This document shows, one piece after another, positions 1 to 11,100 of a stretch of 64,000 nt of DNA (the first letter of the stretch is position 1; each line of letters opens with the position of its first letter). The DNA is from Thiobaca trueperi (lineage in GTDB: Bacteria > Pseudomonadota > Gammaproteobacteria > Chromatiales > Chromatiaceae), in assembly GCF_004342175.1 (NCBI RefSeq), contig NZ_SMAO01000002.1, positions 1-64,000 on the forward strand. Reading direction: 5' to 3'. A model generated the notes under the pieces. That model saw only the letters and a list, made by a program, of their open reading frames with translations, was not told the origin of the DNA and ran no database searches. Made by a program: the position numbers and the translations under genes.

Positions 1-192
1 AGTGAGACAGTAGTCAGACATGGCGAAGATTCTACAGATCCGGTTGATGTGTCACAAAATGCCTGTCGGCGAAAAACTCAAATGAGAGCGGTATAAAGTA
101 ACAAAGTAGAATTAGTAAACTGTCACCGTAATCCACCACGGGTTTCCAGTGGTGAGAGACTTGGCACGTGGCGGATGCCGGGAGGCGCTCGA

Positions 193-1710
193 ATGGCGGG
201 AACGACCTATCGCGTGAAGACAACCGGGATCCCCCAGCCTGGCATAGACCCGGCAGAGGTGCTGAGCCGGCTGGAACGGACCTTCCCCCGGATCGACCCT
301 GGTCTCCGGCGCAGGATGATCGCCGGCACGCCCATGATCCTCAAACGGGGCATGGACCTGGACCGGGCCAGCGCATTCGCCAAGGGATTGCAGCAGGCGG
401 GCCTGGAGTGCCGCATCGAGCCCGAGGACTCCGCGCCCCCAAGGCTGAGCCTTGAGCCCCTGAGCGAGGAGTCCGCCCCGGAAGGGCTCCAAACCGACCG
501 GACCGAGGCTCCGGCGCACCCCGCCCCCCCGCCGGGCGACCCCAGGATCTGTCCGAAGTGCGGCTATGTCGCTAGGAGCTCCGACGACCCCTTGCTCAGC
601 GCCCACGGGGGATTGGGCCAATGTCCCCGCTGCGGCGTCATCCCCGGCAAACTGAGATCGACGCAGTCGTCGCAGGCGTTAACGGGGCCGGTCGTGCCTG
701 TCTCCACGGCCGAGCCACCGGTCCCTACCCGCCCCGAGCTCGCCAGGGCACCCACGGTGACGCTCAAGGAGCGATGGCTGGCCAACCTCGTGACCAACGC
801 CTACATCATGGCTCCGGCTTTGGCGCTGTATTTGCTCTACGCCATGGCCGTCATCTCGCTCCACAAAGGGAGTCTGTTCACGAGCAGCTATTTCGGGGTC
901 ACACTCAATCGCGACACCGCAGATGCGCTGGCCCTGGGCTATCTGCTGCTGACCGCTGGTTTCGCCCTTTACGAGTACCTGGTTCGGCCAGCCACCCAGG
1001 GGGCGACCCGCGGCGAGCTGTTGCGCGGCATCGTACTGGTCAACGACAGGGGTATCGCCCCCTCGGGGATAGCCACCTTCGCCAAGCGCTTCGCCGGCGT
1101 CCTGGTCAACTCGATCTTCCTGGTCACCATCTTGTCCTGTGTCTTCGACGAGAGGCGCAGGACCCTCGCAGACATCTTCTCCGGGACCCGACCCATTCGG
1201 GGCGAAGAGATGGACGGGGGCTTTGACACGAGAGGCGGGGGGATCTTCTTGCTGGGCTTCTCTCTGCTGCTTCTGGCTAACGTCGGGGTTCCCAGGTACC
1301 TGCTCTATCTCGCCGAGCATCGCAACGACGCCCCGGTATCGACTTCGGTGCCGCTCGCCGAGCATCGCAACGACGCCCCGGTATCGACTTCGGTGCCGCT
1401 CGACACCAGGGCGCGTGACGCCATCGAGCGCACCCAGCGCATCCGCAGCGCGATTCCCTCCGCCGACGCCCAGCGGCGTCTGATTGAGCAGGCCGTGGGG
1501 CGACTGGAGACCCGCTACGCCGAGGAGCACGACGGCGAATACACGTACGACCTCGGCCTGCTGCTCCAGCTCTATGGCAGCGAGACCAGGGGCGAGGACA
1601 TCTGGATGTTGGAGCAGGCCTACGCGGACGGCCAGGTCTCGCTCCGAATGGGATCCAGCGCGCCGTTCGAGGTCCGGATCGGTCCACCGGGCCGGCACGC
1701 TGTCCATTGA
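193..1710 (+). CDS. Zinc-ribbon / RDD-family membrane protein, function unknown
   Basis: Predicted inner-membrane protein of 505 residues. An N-terminal alpha/beta module of about 75 residues (ends AGLECRIEPE) resembles the small domain often fused to RDD proteins. A zinc ribbon follows (CPKC at 120-123, CPRC at 144-147). An RDD-like membrane region lies at about 195-335 with several hydrophobic helices and a conserved-looking SGTRPIRG after the last one, then a soluble tail. ATG 193 is preferred because GGAGG at 181-185 is well spaced; the in-frame ATG at 175 has no such site. The tail holds an exact 15-residue duplication. It stands alone upstream of leuS. No catalytic motif is visible, so the role is unknown. 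Confidence 0.75.
   Translation: MAGTTYRVKTTGIPQPGIDPAEVLSRLERTFPRIDPGLRRRMIAGTPMILKRGMDLDRASAFAKGLQQAGLECRIEPEDSAPPRLSLEPLSEESAPEGLQTDRTEAPAHPAPPPGDPRICPKCGYVARSSDDPLLSAHGGLGQCPRCGVIPGKLRSTQSSQALTGPVVPVSTAEPPVPTRPELARAPTVTLKERWLANLVTNAYIMAPALALYLLYAMAVISLHKGSLFTSSYFGVTLNRDTADALALGYLLLTAGFALYEYLVRPATQGATRGELLRGIVLVNDRGIAPSGIATFAKRFAGVLVNSIFLVTILSCVFDERRRTLADIFSGTRPIRGEEMDGGFDTRGGGIFLLGFSLLLLANVGVPRYLLYLAEHRNDAPVSTSVPLAEHRNDAPVSTSVPLDTRARDAIERTQRIRSAIPSADAQRRLIEQAVGRLETRYAEEHDGEYTYDLGLLLQLYGSETRGEDIWMLEQAYADGQVSLRMGSSAPFEVRIGPPGRHAVH
1309..1398 (+). repeat. Exact 2 x 45-bp in-frame tandem duplication
   Basis: Two identical 45-bp copies (1309-1353 and 1354-1398) lie inside the RDD-family gene and repeat the residues LAEHRNDAPVSTSVP. 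The identity at base level points to a recent slippage or duplication. It lies in the soluble tail after the last membrane helix, so the reading frame and topology are kept. Confidence 0.95.
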
Positions 1711-2053
1711 TCCTCGGATCGGCACTCGCGGCGGGGTCGGCTGGATGATCTTCAGCGGGAAAAAGGTGCCGTGGGTGAAAGGGAAAAAGGCGAAGATACG
1801 AAGATAGAAGATACGGGGATAGTTTACTTAATTAATTAAGTCGAACATCGCGTAAATTAACCATCCTGGCCCCTCATCCCCCCTCTCCCCAACCCCTCTC
1901 CCGCGAGGGGATAGGGGCTAAGATGGACCGCTGTTATTGATCTGTGACTGCGTTCTGCTCGACCGCTCGGCTGCATCCCGGTCGCCGTGCCGCGTCGCTC
2001 TGCGGTATCCTTCGCGCATCGCTTTCAACCCCCGCTATCACAAGACCACATCC
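1711..2053. other. Intergenic gap with short repeats before leuS
   Basis: No gene is seen. The gap holds G/A-rich near-repeats (GGGAAAAAGG twice, GAAGATA three times at about 1790-1815), an AT-rich stretch TTAATTAATTAAG, and a C-rich block at about 1868-1918 ending in CCCCTC-tcccgc-GAGGGG, which can form a small hairpin. This C-rich block looks like the CCTCTCCC-type intergenic repeats common in GC-rich bacteria. A leuS promoter probably lies here, but no convincing -35/-10 pair is seen. Confidence 0.5.
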
Positions 2054-4609
<2,556 letters not shown>

Positions 4610-4611
4610 TG

Positions 4612-4645
4612 ATGTTTTCGCGTTGCGAAAACATGATGATTTTTT
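4612..4645 (+). terminator. Rho-independent terminator after leuS
   Basis: Perfect 10-bp stem ATGTTTTCGC (4612-4621) / GCGAAAACAT (4625-4634) with loop GTT, followed by GATGATTTTTT. It begins 2 bases after the leuS stop and faces the same way, so it probably ends leuS transcription. It also argues against translation of lptE from the ATG overlapping the leuS stop. Confidence 0.75.
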
Positions 4646-4704
4646 CAGGCTGGAGACGAGCGGGATTCCGGCTTTTGGGTGCGATCCGTTCCGGTTATCG
4701 ATCA

Positions 4705-4759
4705 GACAGGATTGACAGGATGAACAGGTTTGCAAACAACCAATTAAAGAATCCTGTCA
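4705..4759. repeat. ATCCTGT-family repeat overlapping the lptE start
   Basis: GACAGGATTGACAGGATGAACAGG on the plus strand is mirrored by AATCCTGTC at 4751-4759, giving 9-bp inverted arms (4705-4713 / 4751-4759). It is one member of a dispersed family also seen near 7992, 23060, 42874, 51199-51299 and 56180-56221. The likely lptE start lies inside it. Confidence 0.7.
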
Positions 4760-5283
4760 AAAGCTATCGTTCCGGCGTTCCATTGGGGAGCGTCACAGGC
4801 GTTCTGTTCCTGATGTCTGTTTTGACGATGCTGACCGGCTGCGGCTTTCATCTGCGCGGCAGCCTGGAGATTCCGCCGTCGCTCAACCCGGTCTTCATCC
4901 AGGCGCCCGCCGGGTCGCCGGTGCGTCAGGCATTCGATGACCGGCTGGCGGGCAGTGATGTGCGTCTGGCGGCGAGCCCCGCCGAGGCCCGGCTGATCGT
5001 GCGCATCCTCTCCGAAGAACGCTCCTCGCGGGTCGTCGCCGTCGATGCCAATGGCAAGACCCTGGCCTACGAACTGCATTATCTGGTCCAGTTCGATGCG
5101 GTCGGCCCCGATGGGGTGCAGCGGGTGTCGCGGCAGTCAATGGATCTGATCCGCAACTTCGACAATCCCGATGTCGAGGTGCTTGGCAAGCAGCTCGAAG
5201 AGGAACTCATTTATCAGGATTTCGCCGCCGATGCCGCTGATCGCATCCTGATGCGACTGCGCGCCGCGCTCATTGCATCCTGA
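4720..5283 (+). CDS. lptE: LPS-assembly lipoprotein LptE
   Basis: Outer-membrane lipoprotein that plugs and assists LptD in delivering lipopolysaccharide to the cell surface. A hydrophobic signal ends in the lipobox LTGC followed by GFHLRG, the typical LptE start of the mature protein. The C-terminal part (VEVLGKQLEEELIYQDFAADAADRILMRLR) fits the family. ATG 4720 gives basic residues before the signal helix, but its first codons fall in a dispersed repeat. TTG 4783 or ATG 4813 are alternatives, so the start is uncertain. holA follows directly, as in other gammaproteobacteria. Confidence 0.88.
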   Translation: MNRFANNQLKNPVKSYRSGVPLGSVTGVLFLMSVLTMLTGCGFHLRGSLEIPPSLNPVFIQAPAGSPVRQAFDDRLAGSDVRLAASPAEARLIVRILSEERSSRVVAVDANGKTLAYELHYLVQFDAVGPDGVQRVSRQSMDLIRNFDNPDVEVLGKQLEEELIYQDFAADAADRILMRLRAALIAS

Positions 5284-5299
5284 TCCACCGGCCCGGAAG

Positions 5300-6298
5300 A
5301 TGAATCTGCGCTTCAACCAACTCGCCGGTCAGCTCAGTCGCGGACTGGCGCCGGTCTATCTGCTCTGCGGCGACGAGCCCTATCAGCTTGGCGAGGCCGC
5401 GCGTCTGATCCGCGAGCAGGCGCGGCGCAAGGGCTTCGACGAGCGCGAGATTCTGGATGCGGACGGCCATTTCGACTGGAATCTGCTGACCGCCGCCGCC
5501 GAGTCGATGTCGCTCTTCTCGGCCCGCAAGCTGATCGAGCTGCGGGTCAGTCACGGCAAGCTGGGCAAGGAGGGCGCCGCCGCGCTGCGCGCCTATTGCG
5601 AACGGCTCTGCCCGGACAATCTGCTGCTGATCCTCGCTCCCGGACTGGAGCGCAAGGATTTGCAGACCCAGTGGGCCAAGACGGTGGAGGCGCTCGGCGT
5701 GCTGGTGCAGGTCTGGCCGCTCAAGGAAAAGGAACTGGATGGCTGGCTGACGCAGCGTCTCCAGGCGGTCGGATTTCAGCCGGAGCCGGGTGTCGCCGCG
5801 CTGCTGGCCGAACGCTCGGAAGGCAATCTGCTGGCGGCGGTGCAGGAGATCGAGAAGCTGCGACTGCTCCATGAACCCGGCCCCCTGACGCTGGATGATC
5901 TGCTCGGCAACCTCGCCGACAGCGCCCGTTTCGATCTCTTTGCCCTCACCGACGCCGCTCTAGTCGGCGACCGGGCGCGGGTCCAGCGTATCCTCTCGGT
6001 GCTGCGTGGCGAAGGGACCGCCGAGATCCTGGTGCTCTGGGTGCTGGCCCGTGAGTTGCGGATGCTGGCCGAAGCCGCCGGGGCCATCGCGCGGCGGACC
6101 TCGCCGGCGTCGGTCCTCGCCGCCCATCGCATCCCCCGCCAGCGTCTGGAGACCGTCGAGCGTGCATTGCGGCGACTCTCGCCCGCCCGTCTGCATGACC
6201 TCCTGCAACAATGCGCTCAGGCCGATCTGGCCATCAAAGGCATGGCCCCCGGCGATCCCTGGCACTATCTGGCGCGCATCGCCGATCAACTGAGCTGA
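5300..6298 (+). CDS. holA: DNA polymerase III delta subunit
   Basis: Clamp-loader subunit that opens the beta sliding clamp during replication. The product is 332 residues (family about 340). It shows the N-terminal PVYLLCGDEPYQLGEAARLIR and the central DLLGNLADSARFDLFALTDA segment typical of HolA, plus a C-terminal LLQQCAQADLAIKGM helix. ATG 5300 begins MNLRFNQL; a TTG 27 bases earlier would overlap lptE. It lies 16 bases after the lptE stop, so probably one transcript with it. Confidence 0.93.
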   Translation: MNLRFNQLAGQLSRGLAPVYLLCGDEPYQLGEAARLIREQARRKGFDEREILDADGHFDWNLLTAAAESMSLFSARKLIELRVSHGKLGKEGAAALRAYCERLCPDNLLLILAPGLERKDLQTQWAKTVEALGVLVQVWPLKEKELDGWLTQRLQAVGFQPEPGVAALLAERSEGNLLAAVQEIEKLRLLHEPGPLTLDDLLGNLADSARFDLFALTDAALVGDRARVQRILSVLRGEGTAEILVLWVLARELRMLAEAAGAIARRTSPASVLAAHRIPRQRLETVERALRRLSPARLHDLLQQCAQADLAIKGMAPGDPWHYLARIADQLS

Positions 6299-6300
6299 TC

Positions 6301-7092
6301 GTGTTCGCCGCCACGTTCACCCCGCGCCTGTTCTTCGTCACGGCCATCCTCTGGCTGGCCGTCGCCTGTGCCGAGCAGCCGTCATCCGTCCCGGTGTTCG
6401 GCTACCGCGTGGTGGCGAGCTTTCCGCACGACCCGAAGTCCTTCACTCAGGGTTTGATCAGCGTCGATGGACAACTCTTCGAAGGCACCGGAAATTACGG
6501 TCGGTCGAGTCTGCGCCGCGTGGATCCCGCGACCGGTCGGGTCGAGCAGGAAACCCGGTTGCCGCCCCACCTGTTCGGGGAGGGTCTTGCGCTCTGGCAG
6601 GATCGGCTGATCCAGCTCACCTGGCGCGAAGGGCTCGGGTTGATCCATGACCGCGACAGTCTGGCGCTGGTGGATACCTTCGCGTACAGCGGCGAGGGCT
6701 GGGGTCTCACCCATGACGGGCGCCACTGGATCATGAGCGACGGCTCCAGCGAACTGCGTTTTCTGGATCCCGACACGCGCCGCGTGGTGCGCCGTCTGCC
6801 AGTACGCGACGGCGCGCGTCCTGTCGCTGATCTGAACGAATTGGAATGGGTCGAAGGCGAGATCTGGGCCAATGTCTGGCACAGTGACCGGATTGCGCGG
6901 ATCGATCCGGCGAGCGGCAGGGTGACGGGATGGATCGATCTGAGCGGACTCTATCCCGAGGCCGAGCGGCCCCATCGCGAGGCCGTCCTCAACGGTATTG
7001 CATACGATGCCAAGACCCGCCGGCTCTTCGTGACGGGCAAGAACTGGCCGCGCCTGTATGAAATCGAGATCACGCCATCAGACGGGCGCTGA
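6301..7092 (+). CDS. Glutaminyl-peptide cyclotransferase, lipoprotein form
   Basis: Bacterial/plant-type glutamine cyclotransferase (five-bladed propeller) that turns N-terminal Gln into pyroglutamate. Family signatures are FPHDPKSFTQGL, LFEGTGNYGRSSLR, GEGWGLTHDG, MSDGSS and the ending NGIAYDAKTRRLFVTGKNWPRLYEI. GTG 6301 starts a signal peptide ending LAVAC, a plausible lipobox, so the enzyme is probably membrane-anchored in the periplasm. It starts 2 bases after the holA stop and is probably cotranscribed. 263 residues. Confidence 0.88.
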   Translation: MFAATFTPRLFFVTAILWLAVACAEQPSSVPVFGYRVVASFPHDPKSFTQGLISVDGQLFEGTGNYGRSSLRRVDPATGRVEQETRLPPHLFGEGLALWQDRLIQLTWREGLGLIHDRDSLALVDTFAYSGEGWGLTHDGRHWIMSDGSSELRFLDPDTRRVVRRLPVRDGARPVADLNELEWVEGEIWANVWHSDRIARIDPASGRVTGWIDLSGLYPEAERPHREAVLNGIAYDAKTRRLFVTGKNWPRLYEIEITPSDGR

Positions 7093-7116
7093 ATGCGGGC
7101 AATTTGCACCCTTCTG

Positions 7117-7719
7117 TCAGCCGTCATCCCCCGCCAGCGACTCCACGACCTCGCACAGAAAATGACCCAGGACGAGATGAATCTCCTGGATGCGCGGCGT
7201 TTCGCGGGAAGGGACCGCCAGCACGATGTCGGCGCTGTCGGTCAGATCGGCATGACGGGCGCCGGTCAGGAGCACGCTCAGAACGCCTTGCCCGGCGGCG
7301 GTCTCCAGTGCGCGCAGCACGTTGGGCGAGCGCCCGCTGGTTGACAGCGCCCAGAGCACATCGCCGGGTCGCGCCAGGGCGGCAAGCTGGCGGGCGAAAA
7401 TGGCCTCAAATGAGAAATCGTTGGCGACGGCGGTGACGGCGCTGGTGTCGAAACCGAGCGCGATGGCCGGGAGCGGGCGGCGGCCTTTATTGAGAAAGGG
7501 GCCGATCAGCTCGCCACTGAGATGTGTCGCCTCGCCCGCGCTGCCGCCGTTGCCGCAGATGAAGAGCGTCCCGCCCTGCCTGATCGCCTCGGCGGTGCGG
7601 GTCGCAGCGTGCAGGGTGGCCGCCAGCAGGTCGGTGTCGGATCGCACGGCGTCGAGCAGTGCGGCGGTGGCGTCGAGCCGCGCCGCGAGCAGGCGGGCCA
7701 GATCCGGTGAGTCAGACAT
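7117..7719 (-). CDS. gmhA: Phosphoheptose isomerase / SIS-domain protein
   Basis: Sedoheptulose-7-phosphate isomerase of the ADP-heptose (LPS inner core) pathway, or a close SIS paralogue such as DiaA. SIS hallmarks are GGTLFICGNGGSAGEATHLSGEL and WALSTSGRSPNVLRAL. A histidine-containing EIHLVLGHFLCEVVE near the C-terminus is like the GmhA/DiaA zinc or subunit contact. Start ATG 7719 has AGGA upstream; the frame is open further but lacks family sequence. 200 residues. It is convergent with the cyclotransferase gene. Confidence 0.82.
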   Translation of the reverse strand: MSDSPDLARLLAARLDATAALLDAVRSDTDLLAATLHAATRTAEAIRQGGTLFICGNGGSAGEATHLSGELIGPFLNKGRRPLPAIALGFDTSAVTAVANDFSFEAIFARQLAALARPGDVLWALSTSGRSPNVLRALETAAGQGVLSVLLTGARHADLTDSADIVLAVPSRETPRIQEIHLVLGHFLCEVVESLAGDDG

Positions 7720-7800
7720 GTTCGATTTCCTGCGGAGTCGGGATGGAGAGGATTGGTTAAGGTGCTTCCAGGGAGTTTCTACCCGCCTGAAATACCCCAA

Positions 7801-7995
7801 TTAAACCGCGCCCAGCACGGTATGCGATCTTTGTGGATCGGCTCGGCTCTGGCAGACTCAAGGAGTATCGGAGCTGGCGCGGTTTAAGATATTAAAAAAT
7901 AAAAAATTTTAAACCGCGTCTCCACTGAGGCTGGTGATATCCCCAAAGCTAAACACAAAATGAAAATTACGCATGTCGCTCTGGACGCGGTTTAA
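7801..7995. repeat. Locus A of the 87-bp repeat family, inverted pair
   Basis: Two 87-bp units, 7801-7887 and 7909-7995, each bounded by TTAAACCGCG and CGCGGTTTAA, joined by a 21-bp AT-rich spacer (7888-7908). The left unit is subtype 1. The right unit, read in reverse complement, is subtype 2 and matches the left unit of locus C. It lies between the divergent gmhA and DUF423 genes and accounts for most of this 394-bp gap. It is followed by TTTAATCCTGTCTGTTTG, a second-family word. Confidence 0.9.
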
Positions 7996-8113
7996 TCCTG
8001 TCTGTTTGAGGCTGATGCCAGGGTATAACTTTTCAGGCAATCGCCCAAAGGGCGTGCATTATGCGATGTTTTGGCATTCGTTTCGCTTTCCAACACGCTT
8101 TAGGAACCTGCCC

Positions 8114-8551
8114 ATGATCCATCCTCCCAATCCGCATTCCAGCATCCCGAACCGGGCGCGTCTCTGGCTGACGCTGGGCGCGCTGTGCGGCCTGCTCACG
8201 GTCGCGCTCGGTGCCTTCGGCGCACATGGGCTCAAGGGACGCATCGCGCCCGAGCTGCTGACGAACTGGGGCACGGCGGCGGATTATCTGGGGCTGCATG
8301 CGCTGGCGATCCTGGCCTGCGGTCTCTTTCTGCTCCAGCGACCGACGGCCCGCTTGGTCCAGGCGGCGGCCCTGGCGCTGCTGGTTGGCGTCGCTTTGTT
8401 CAGCGGCAGCCTCTTTCTGATGGCGCTCACCGGCGCACGCTGGCTGGGCATGATCACGCCCTTCGGCGGGGTGTCTCTGCTCCTGGGCTGGGCGCTGCTG
8501 GCCCTGGGCGGCTGGCGCGCTGCCGGTCAGATCACGACCGATCAGGTTTGA
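8114..8551 (+). CDS. DUF423 family membrane protein
   Basis: Small integral membrane protein of 145 residues with four predicted helices (ALCGLLTVALGAFGAHGL; LHALAILACGLFLL; AALALLVGVALFSGSLFLMAL; GGVSLLLGWALLAL). The motifs GAFGAHGLK, LFSGSLFLMALTG and ITPFGG are characteristic of DUF423 (YgdD-like). Function is not established for the family. ATG 8114 is preceded by AGGA at 8102-8105. rsmE begins 5 bases after its stop. Confidence 0.88.
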   Translation: MIHPPNPHSSIPNRARLWLTLGALCGLLTVALGAFGAHGLKGRIAPELLTNWGTAADYLGLHALAILACGLFLLQRPTARLVQAAALALLVGVALFSGSLFLMALTGARWLGMITPFGGVSLLLGWALLALGGWRAAGQITTDQV

Positions 8552-8556
8552 GCACC

Positions 8557-9288
8557 ATGCAGATTCCGCGCATTTTCGTTGACCGGCCACTGATGGTGGG
8601 TGACAGCCTGACCTTGCCCGATGGTCCGGCGCGCCATCTGATTCAGGTGCTGCGACTGGTCGAGGGTGCCCCGCTTGTGTTGTTCAACGGGGATGGTCGC
8701 GATTATCCGGCCCGTCTGAGCGACAGGCCGCGTGCTGGCGCGGTCGTCATGATCGAGGGCGCGGGCGAACCGGAGCCGGAGTCGCGACTGGCGATTCATC
8801 TGGCGCTTGGCGTCTCCAAGGGCGAGCGTATGGATTACGCCCTGCAGAAGGCGGTCGAGCTGGGTGTCGATCAGCTCACGCCGCTCTTTACCGAACGCAG
8901 TCAGGTGCGTCTCGATGGCCCGCGCCTGGAACGGCGTCTGGAGCACTGGCGCGGCATCCTCATCGGCGCCTGCGAGCAGTCCGGGCGGCGACGGCTGCCG
9001 GTGCTCGATCCGGCGGTCAACCTGAGCCAGTGGCTCGCAACGGGGTCCACGGGCGGGCTGCTGCTGGATCCACTGGCGCCGCTGGCGCTCACGGCGCTGC
9101 CCGCGCCCGAAACGGGCGTGACCCTGCTGATCGGTCCCGAGGGCGGGCTGAGTCCACGCGAACGGGATGAGGCGGCACGGCAGGGATTTCAGGGGGTGCG
9201 TCTGGGGCCGCGCATCCTGCGCACCGAAACCGCCCCGCTCGCGGCGATTGCGGTGATCCAGGCGCTGTGGGGCGATTTCAGGGATTGA
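8557..9288 (+). CDS. rsmE: 16S rRNA (uracil1498-N3)-methyltransferase
   Basis: SPOUT-class methyltransferase that modifies U1498 of 16S rRNA. It has an N-terminal PUA-like segment (RHLIQVLRLVEGAPLVLFNGDG) and a C-terminal knot with LLIGPEGGLSPRERDEA and LGPRILRTETAPLAAIAVIQ, the family's SAM-binding elements. LALGVSKGERMDYALQKAVELGV is also diagnostic. 243 residues, the usual length. ATG 8557 follows the DUF423 stop closely, so probably the same transcript. Confidence 0.95.
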   Translation: MQIPRIFVDRPLMVGDSLTLPDGPARHLIQVLRLVEGAPLVLFNGDGRDYPARLSDRPRAGAVVMIEGAGEPEPESRLAIHLALGVSKGERMDYALQKAVELGVDQLTPLFTERSQVRLDGPRLERRLEHWRGILIGACEQSGRRRLPVLDPAVNLSQWLATGSTGGLLLDPLAPLALTALPAPETGVTLLIGPEGGLSPRERDEAARQGFQGVRLGPRILRTETAPLAAIAVIQALWGDFRD

Positions 9289-9350
9289 TTGTCAGCTTTC
9301 AGCCGCAGCGGGCTACAATTCGCCTGTCAAAAAGCAAGTGGAATGATGTA

Positions 9351-9557
9351 ATGATCACTGCAAACCATGAGTATCTGGTCGATGAGGCTGGAAACCGTAA
9401 AGCGGTTGTCCTGCCGCTTGCCGTCTGGCAGGAGATTAGGGATGCGCTGGAGGAACTCGATGATATTCACGCCTACGACGAAGCCAAGGCACATGCTTCG
9501 GAGCCGATCCCATTCGAGCAGGCCATGCGCGAGATTTATGAAGGAAAGATCGATTGA
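9351..9557 (+). CDS. Antitoxin of a RelBE/ParDE-type pair
   Basis: Small 68-residue protein (MITANHEYLVDEAGNRKAV...) with the N-terminal beta strands and acidic helical tail (ALEELDDIHAYDEAKAH) of Phd/RelB-like antitoxins. It would bind both its operator and the toxin encoded next. ATG 9351 is the first ATG giving a family-like start. Its TGA overlaps the toxin TTG start by 3 bases, typical translational coupling. A weak promoter-like TACAAT lies at about 9314. The exact antitoxin family is uncertain. Confidence 0.75.
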   Translation: MITANHEYLVDEAGNRKAVVLPLAVWQEIRDALEELDDIHAYDEAKAHASEPIPFEQAMREIYEGKID

Positions 9558-9808
9558 GTTACGCCCTTTTTATCGAGAAGCGGGCCCAACGCTCACTCGC
9601 GCAAATCGCTGCGCAGGACCGGGAACGGATATCTGCCGCCGTCCGTCGTCTGGCCGATGAGCCCAGACCCCAGGGAGCCAAAAAACTCAGCGGGCGAAAT
9701 GGCTGGCGGATTCGCGTCGGCGTCTATCGTGTTCTGTATGAGATCCATGAAGGGCGACTTCTGATCGTGGTGATCGATATCGGCCATCGGCGGGAAATAT
9801 ACCGTTAG
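9554..9808 (+). CDS. RelE/ParE-family toxin
   Basis: 84-residue protein with the RelE/ParE fold signature: N-terminal YALFIEKRAQRSLAQI, central LSGRNGWRIRVGVYRVLYEI, and C-terminal VVIDIGHRREIYR. RelE-type members cleave mRNA on the ribosome. The WRIRVGVYRVLY and GHRREIY stretches contain the basic/aromatic residues used for catalysis in that family. Start is TTG 9554, overlapping the antitoxin stop. Nothing mobile is seen around the pair. Confidence 0.85.
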   Translation: MSYALFIEKRAQRSLAQIAAQDRERISAAVRRLADEPRPQGAKKLSGRNGWRIRVGVYRVLYEIHEGRLLIVVIDIGHRREIYR

Positions 9809-9951
9809 ATCCGCAGGATGTCGGCCATCGCCTGGATTTTTTCGATAGCTGAATTTCCATGTTGTTTCTGAGCCAGCGCGAGCCGTCAGTCGCCCGCTTG
9901 CACTTCGCCGAGACTCGGTCATACTCCAGCCCTTTTTGATTGGGGTTGACC

Positions 9952-10854
9952 ATGTTCAAGAATGCACGATTCTTCCGGCTGGATACGTCTTTCACACTGG
10001 ATGCGCCCGCTCTGGAGGAACGCCTGGGCACTCGCCGCTTTCGTCCCTGCGGTCCAATCGAAACTGCGACCATGGGCTGGGCCGCTCCGCTGGGTGAAGA
10101 CACCACGGCGCTGGCGCATGCGATGGGTGGCTGTCTGCTGATGTGCGCCCGCAAACAGGAACGCCTGCTGCCATCCGCCGCCGTGGCCGAGGCCGTCGAT
10201 GAACGCATCGCCGAGCTGGAGGCGGGTGAGGCGCGGGATGTGGGCCGTGCCGAGCGTCGGCGTCTGCGCGAGCAGGTCATCAACGAGATGCTGCCCCGCG
10301 CCTTCACTCGCTCGCGCCGCACTCAGCTCTATGTCGATACCGAGGCCGGCTGGCTGGTGGTGGACGCAGCGAGCGAGAAGCAGGCCGAAGAGGTCGTCTC
10401 GCTGTTGCGCGAGACCCTGGAAACCCTGCCTGTCAAGCTGCCGGACCCCGAGAAAACGCCATCTACCGTCATGACCGACTGGTTGCTGCAAGGCTCGGCG
10501 CCGTCCGATTTCGTGCCGGGCGATGCCTGCGAACTGCGTGATGCGGATGACAAGGCCGGGGTCGTGCGGTGCAGCGGTCAGGATCTCGCCAGCGACGAGA
10601 TGCTCAATCATCTGCGCGTCGGCAAGCGGGTCACCAAGCTGGCGCTGGAGTGGGACGAGCGTCTGAGTTTCGTGCTGGCCGAGGATCTGTCGCTCAAACG
10701 TCTGCGGGTCGGTGAGGCGCTGCTCGAAGAAATGGACGACACCGATCTGGACCCGGTGGCGCGCCTGGATGCCGAATTCGCGATCCTGGCCCTGCAGGTC
10801 AGGCAACTGATCGCCCGTCTCGACGAGGTGTTCGGATTATTGCCGGCCAGATGA
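9952..10854 (+). CDS. rdgC: Recombination-associated protein RdgC
   Basis: Nucleoid-associated ring-shaped DNA-binding protein that restrains RecA activity. Family features are MFKNARFFRL at the start, FRPCGPIETATMGWAAPLG, a basic region after residue 85 (GRAERRRLREQVINEMLPRAF), and VGKRVTKLALEWDERLSFVLAEDLSLKRLRV. ATG 9952 chosen; a TTG four codons earlier is possible. 300 residues, normal length. It stands alone between two toxin-antitoxin modules. Confidence 0.95.
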   Translation: MFKNARFFRLDTSFTLDAPALEERLGTRRFRPCGPIETATMGWAAPLGEDTTALAHAMGGCLLMCARKQERLLPSAAVAEAVDERIAELEAGEARDVGRAERRRLREQVINEMLPRAFTRSRRTQLYVDTEAGWLVVDAASEKQAEEVVSLLRETLETLPVKLPDPEKTPSTVMTDWLLQGSAPSDFVPGDACELRDADDKAGVVRCSGQDLASDEMLNHLRVGKRVTKLALEWDERLSFVLAEDLSLKRLRVGEALLEEMDDTDLDPVARLDAEFAILALQVRQLIARLDEVFGLLPAR

Positions 10855-10886
10855 TTGAGAGGCGCCGACAACTGTTAATCGGGGCG

Positions 10887-10960
10887 CTGACGGCTATCTG
10901 GAGCGTTCGGGTGGTAGCGCGTTACTCTCGGTCAGCAGTTCCGATTCTGGTAGGGTGCTC
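10887..10960 (-). pseudogene. Decayed copy of the chpA 3' end
   Basis: From 10887 the sequence closely follows the real chpA end from 11647 (shared blocks CTGACGGCTA, GCGTTCGG, CAGCAGTTCCGATTC, TGGTAGGGT), roughly 80% identical by eye over about 75 bp, with a one-base deletion that breaks the frame. The two copies lie 760 bp apart with the BrnTA module between them. This suggests that an insertion separated an old chpA end from the current gene. Confidence 0.7.
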
Positions 10961-11100
10961 CCGGTCATCAGGTGAGAGGTGCATCAGCCCATCTGTTGGC
11001 AACGCGAAAAAACGCCCCCGTTTCCCGCATAAGGGGCGATGAGATCCGGTTGATTGGTGTGGCAATGTTGGGTTGCCAAAAACGGCAACCCACGGCGCTA

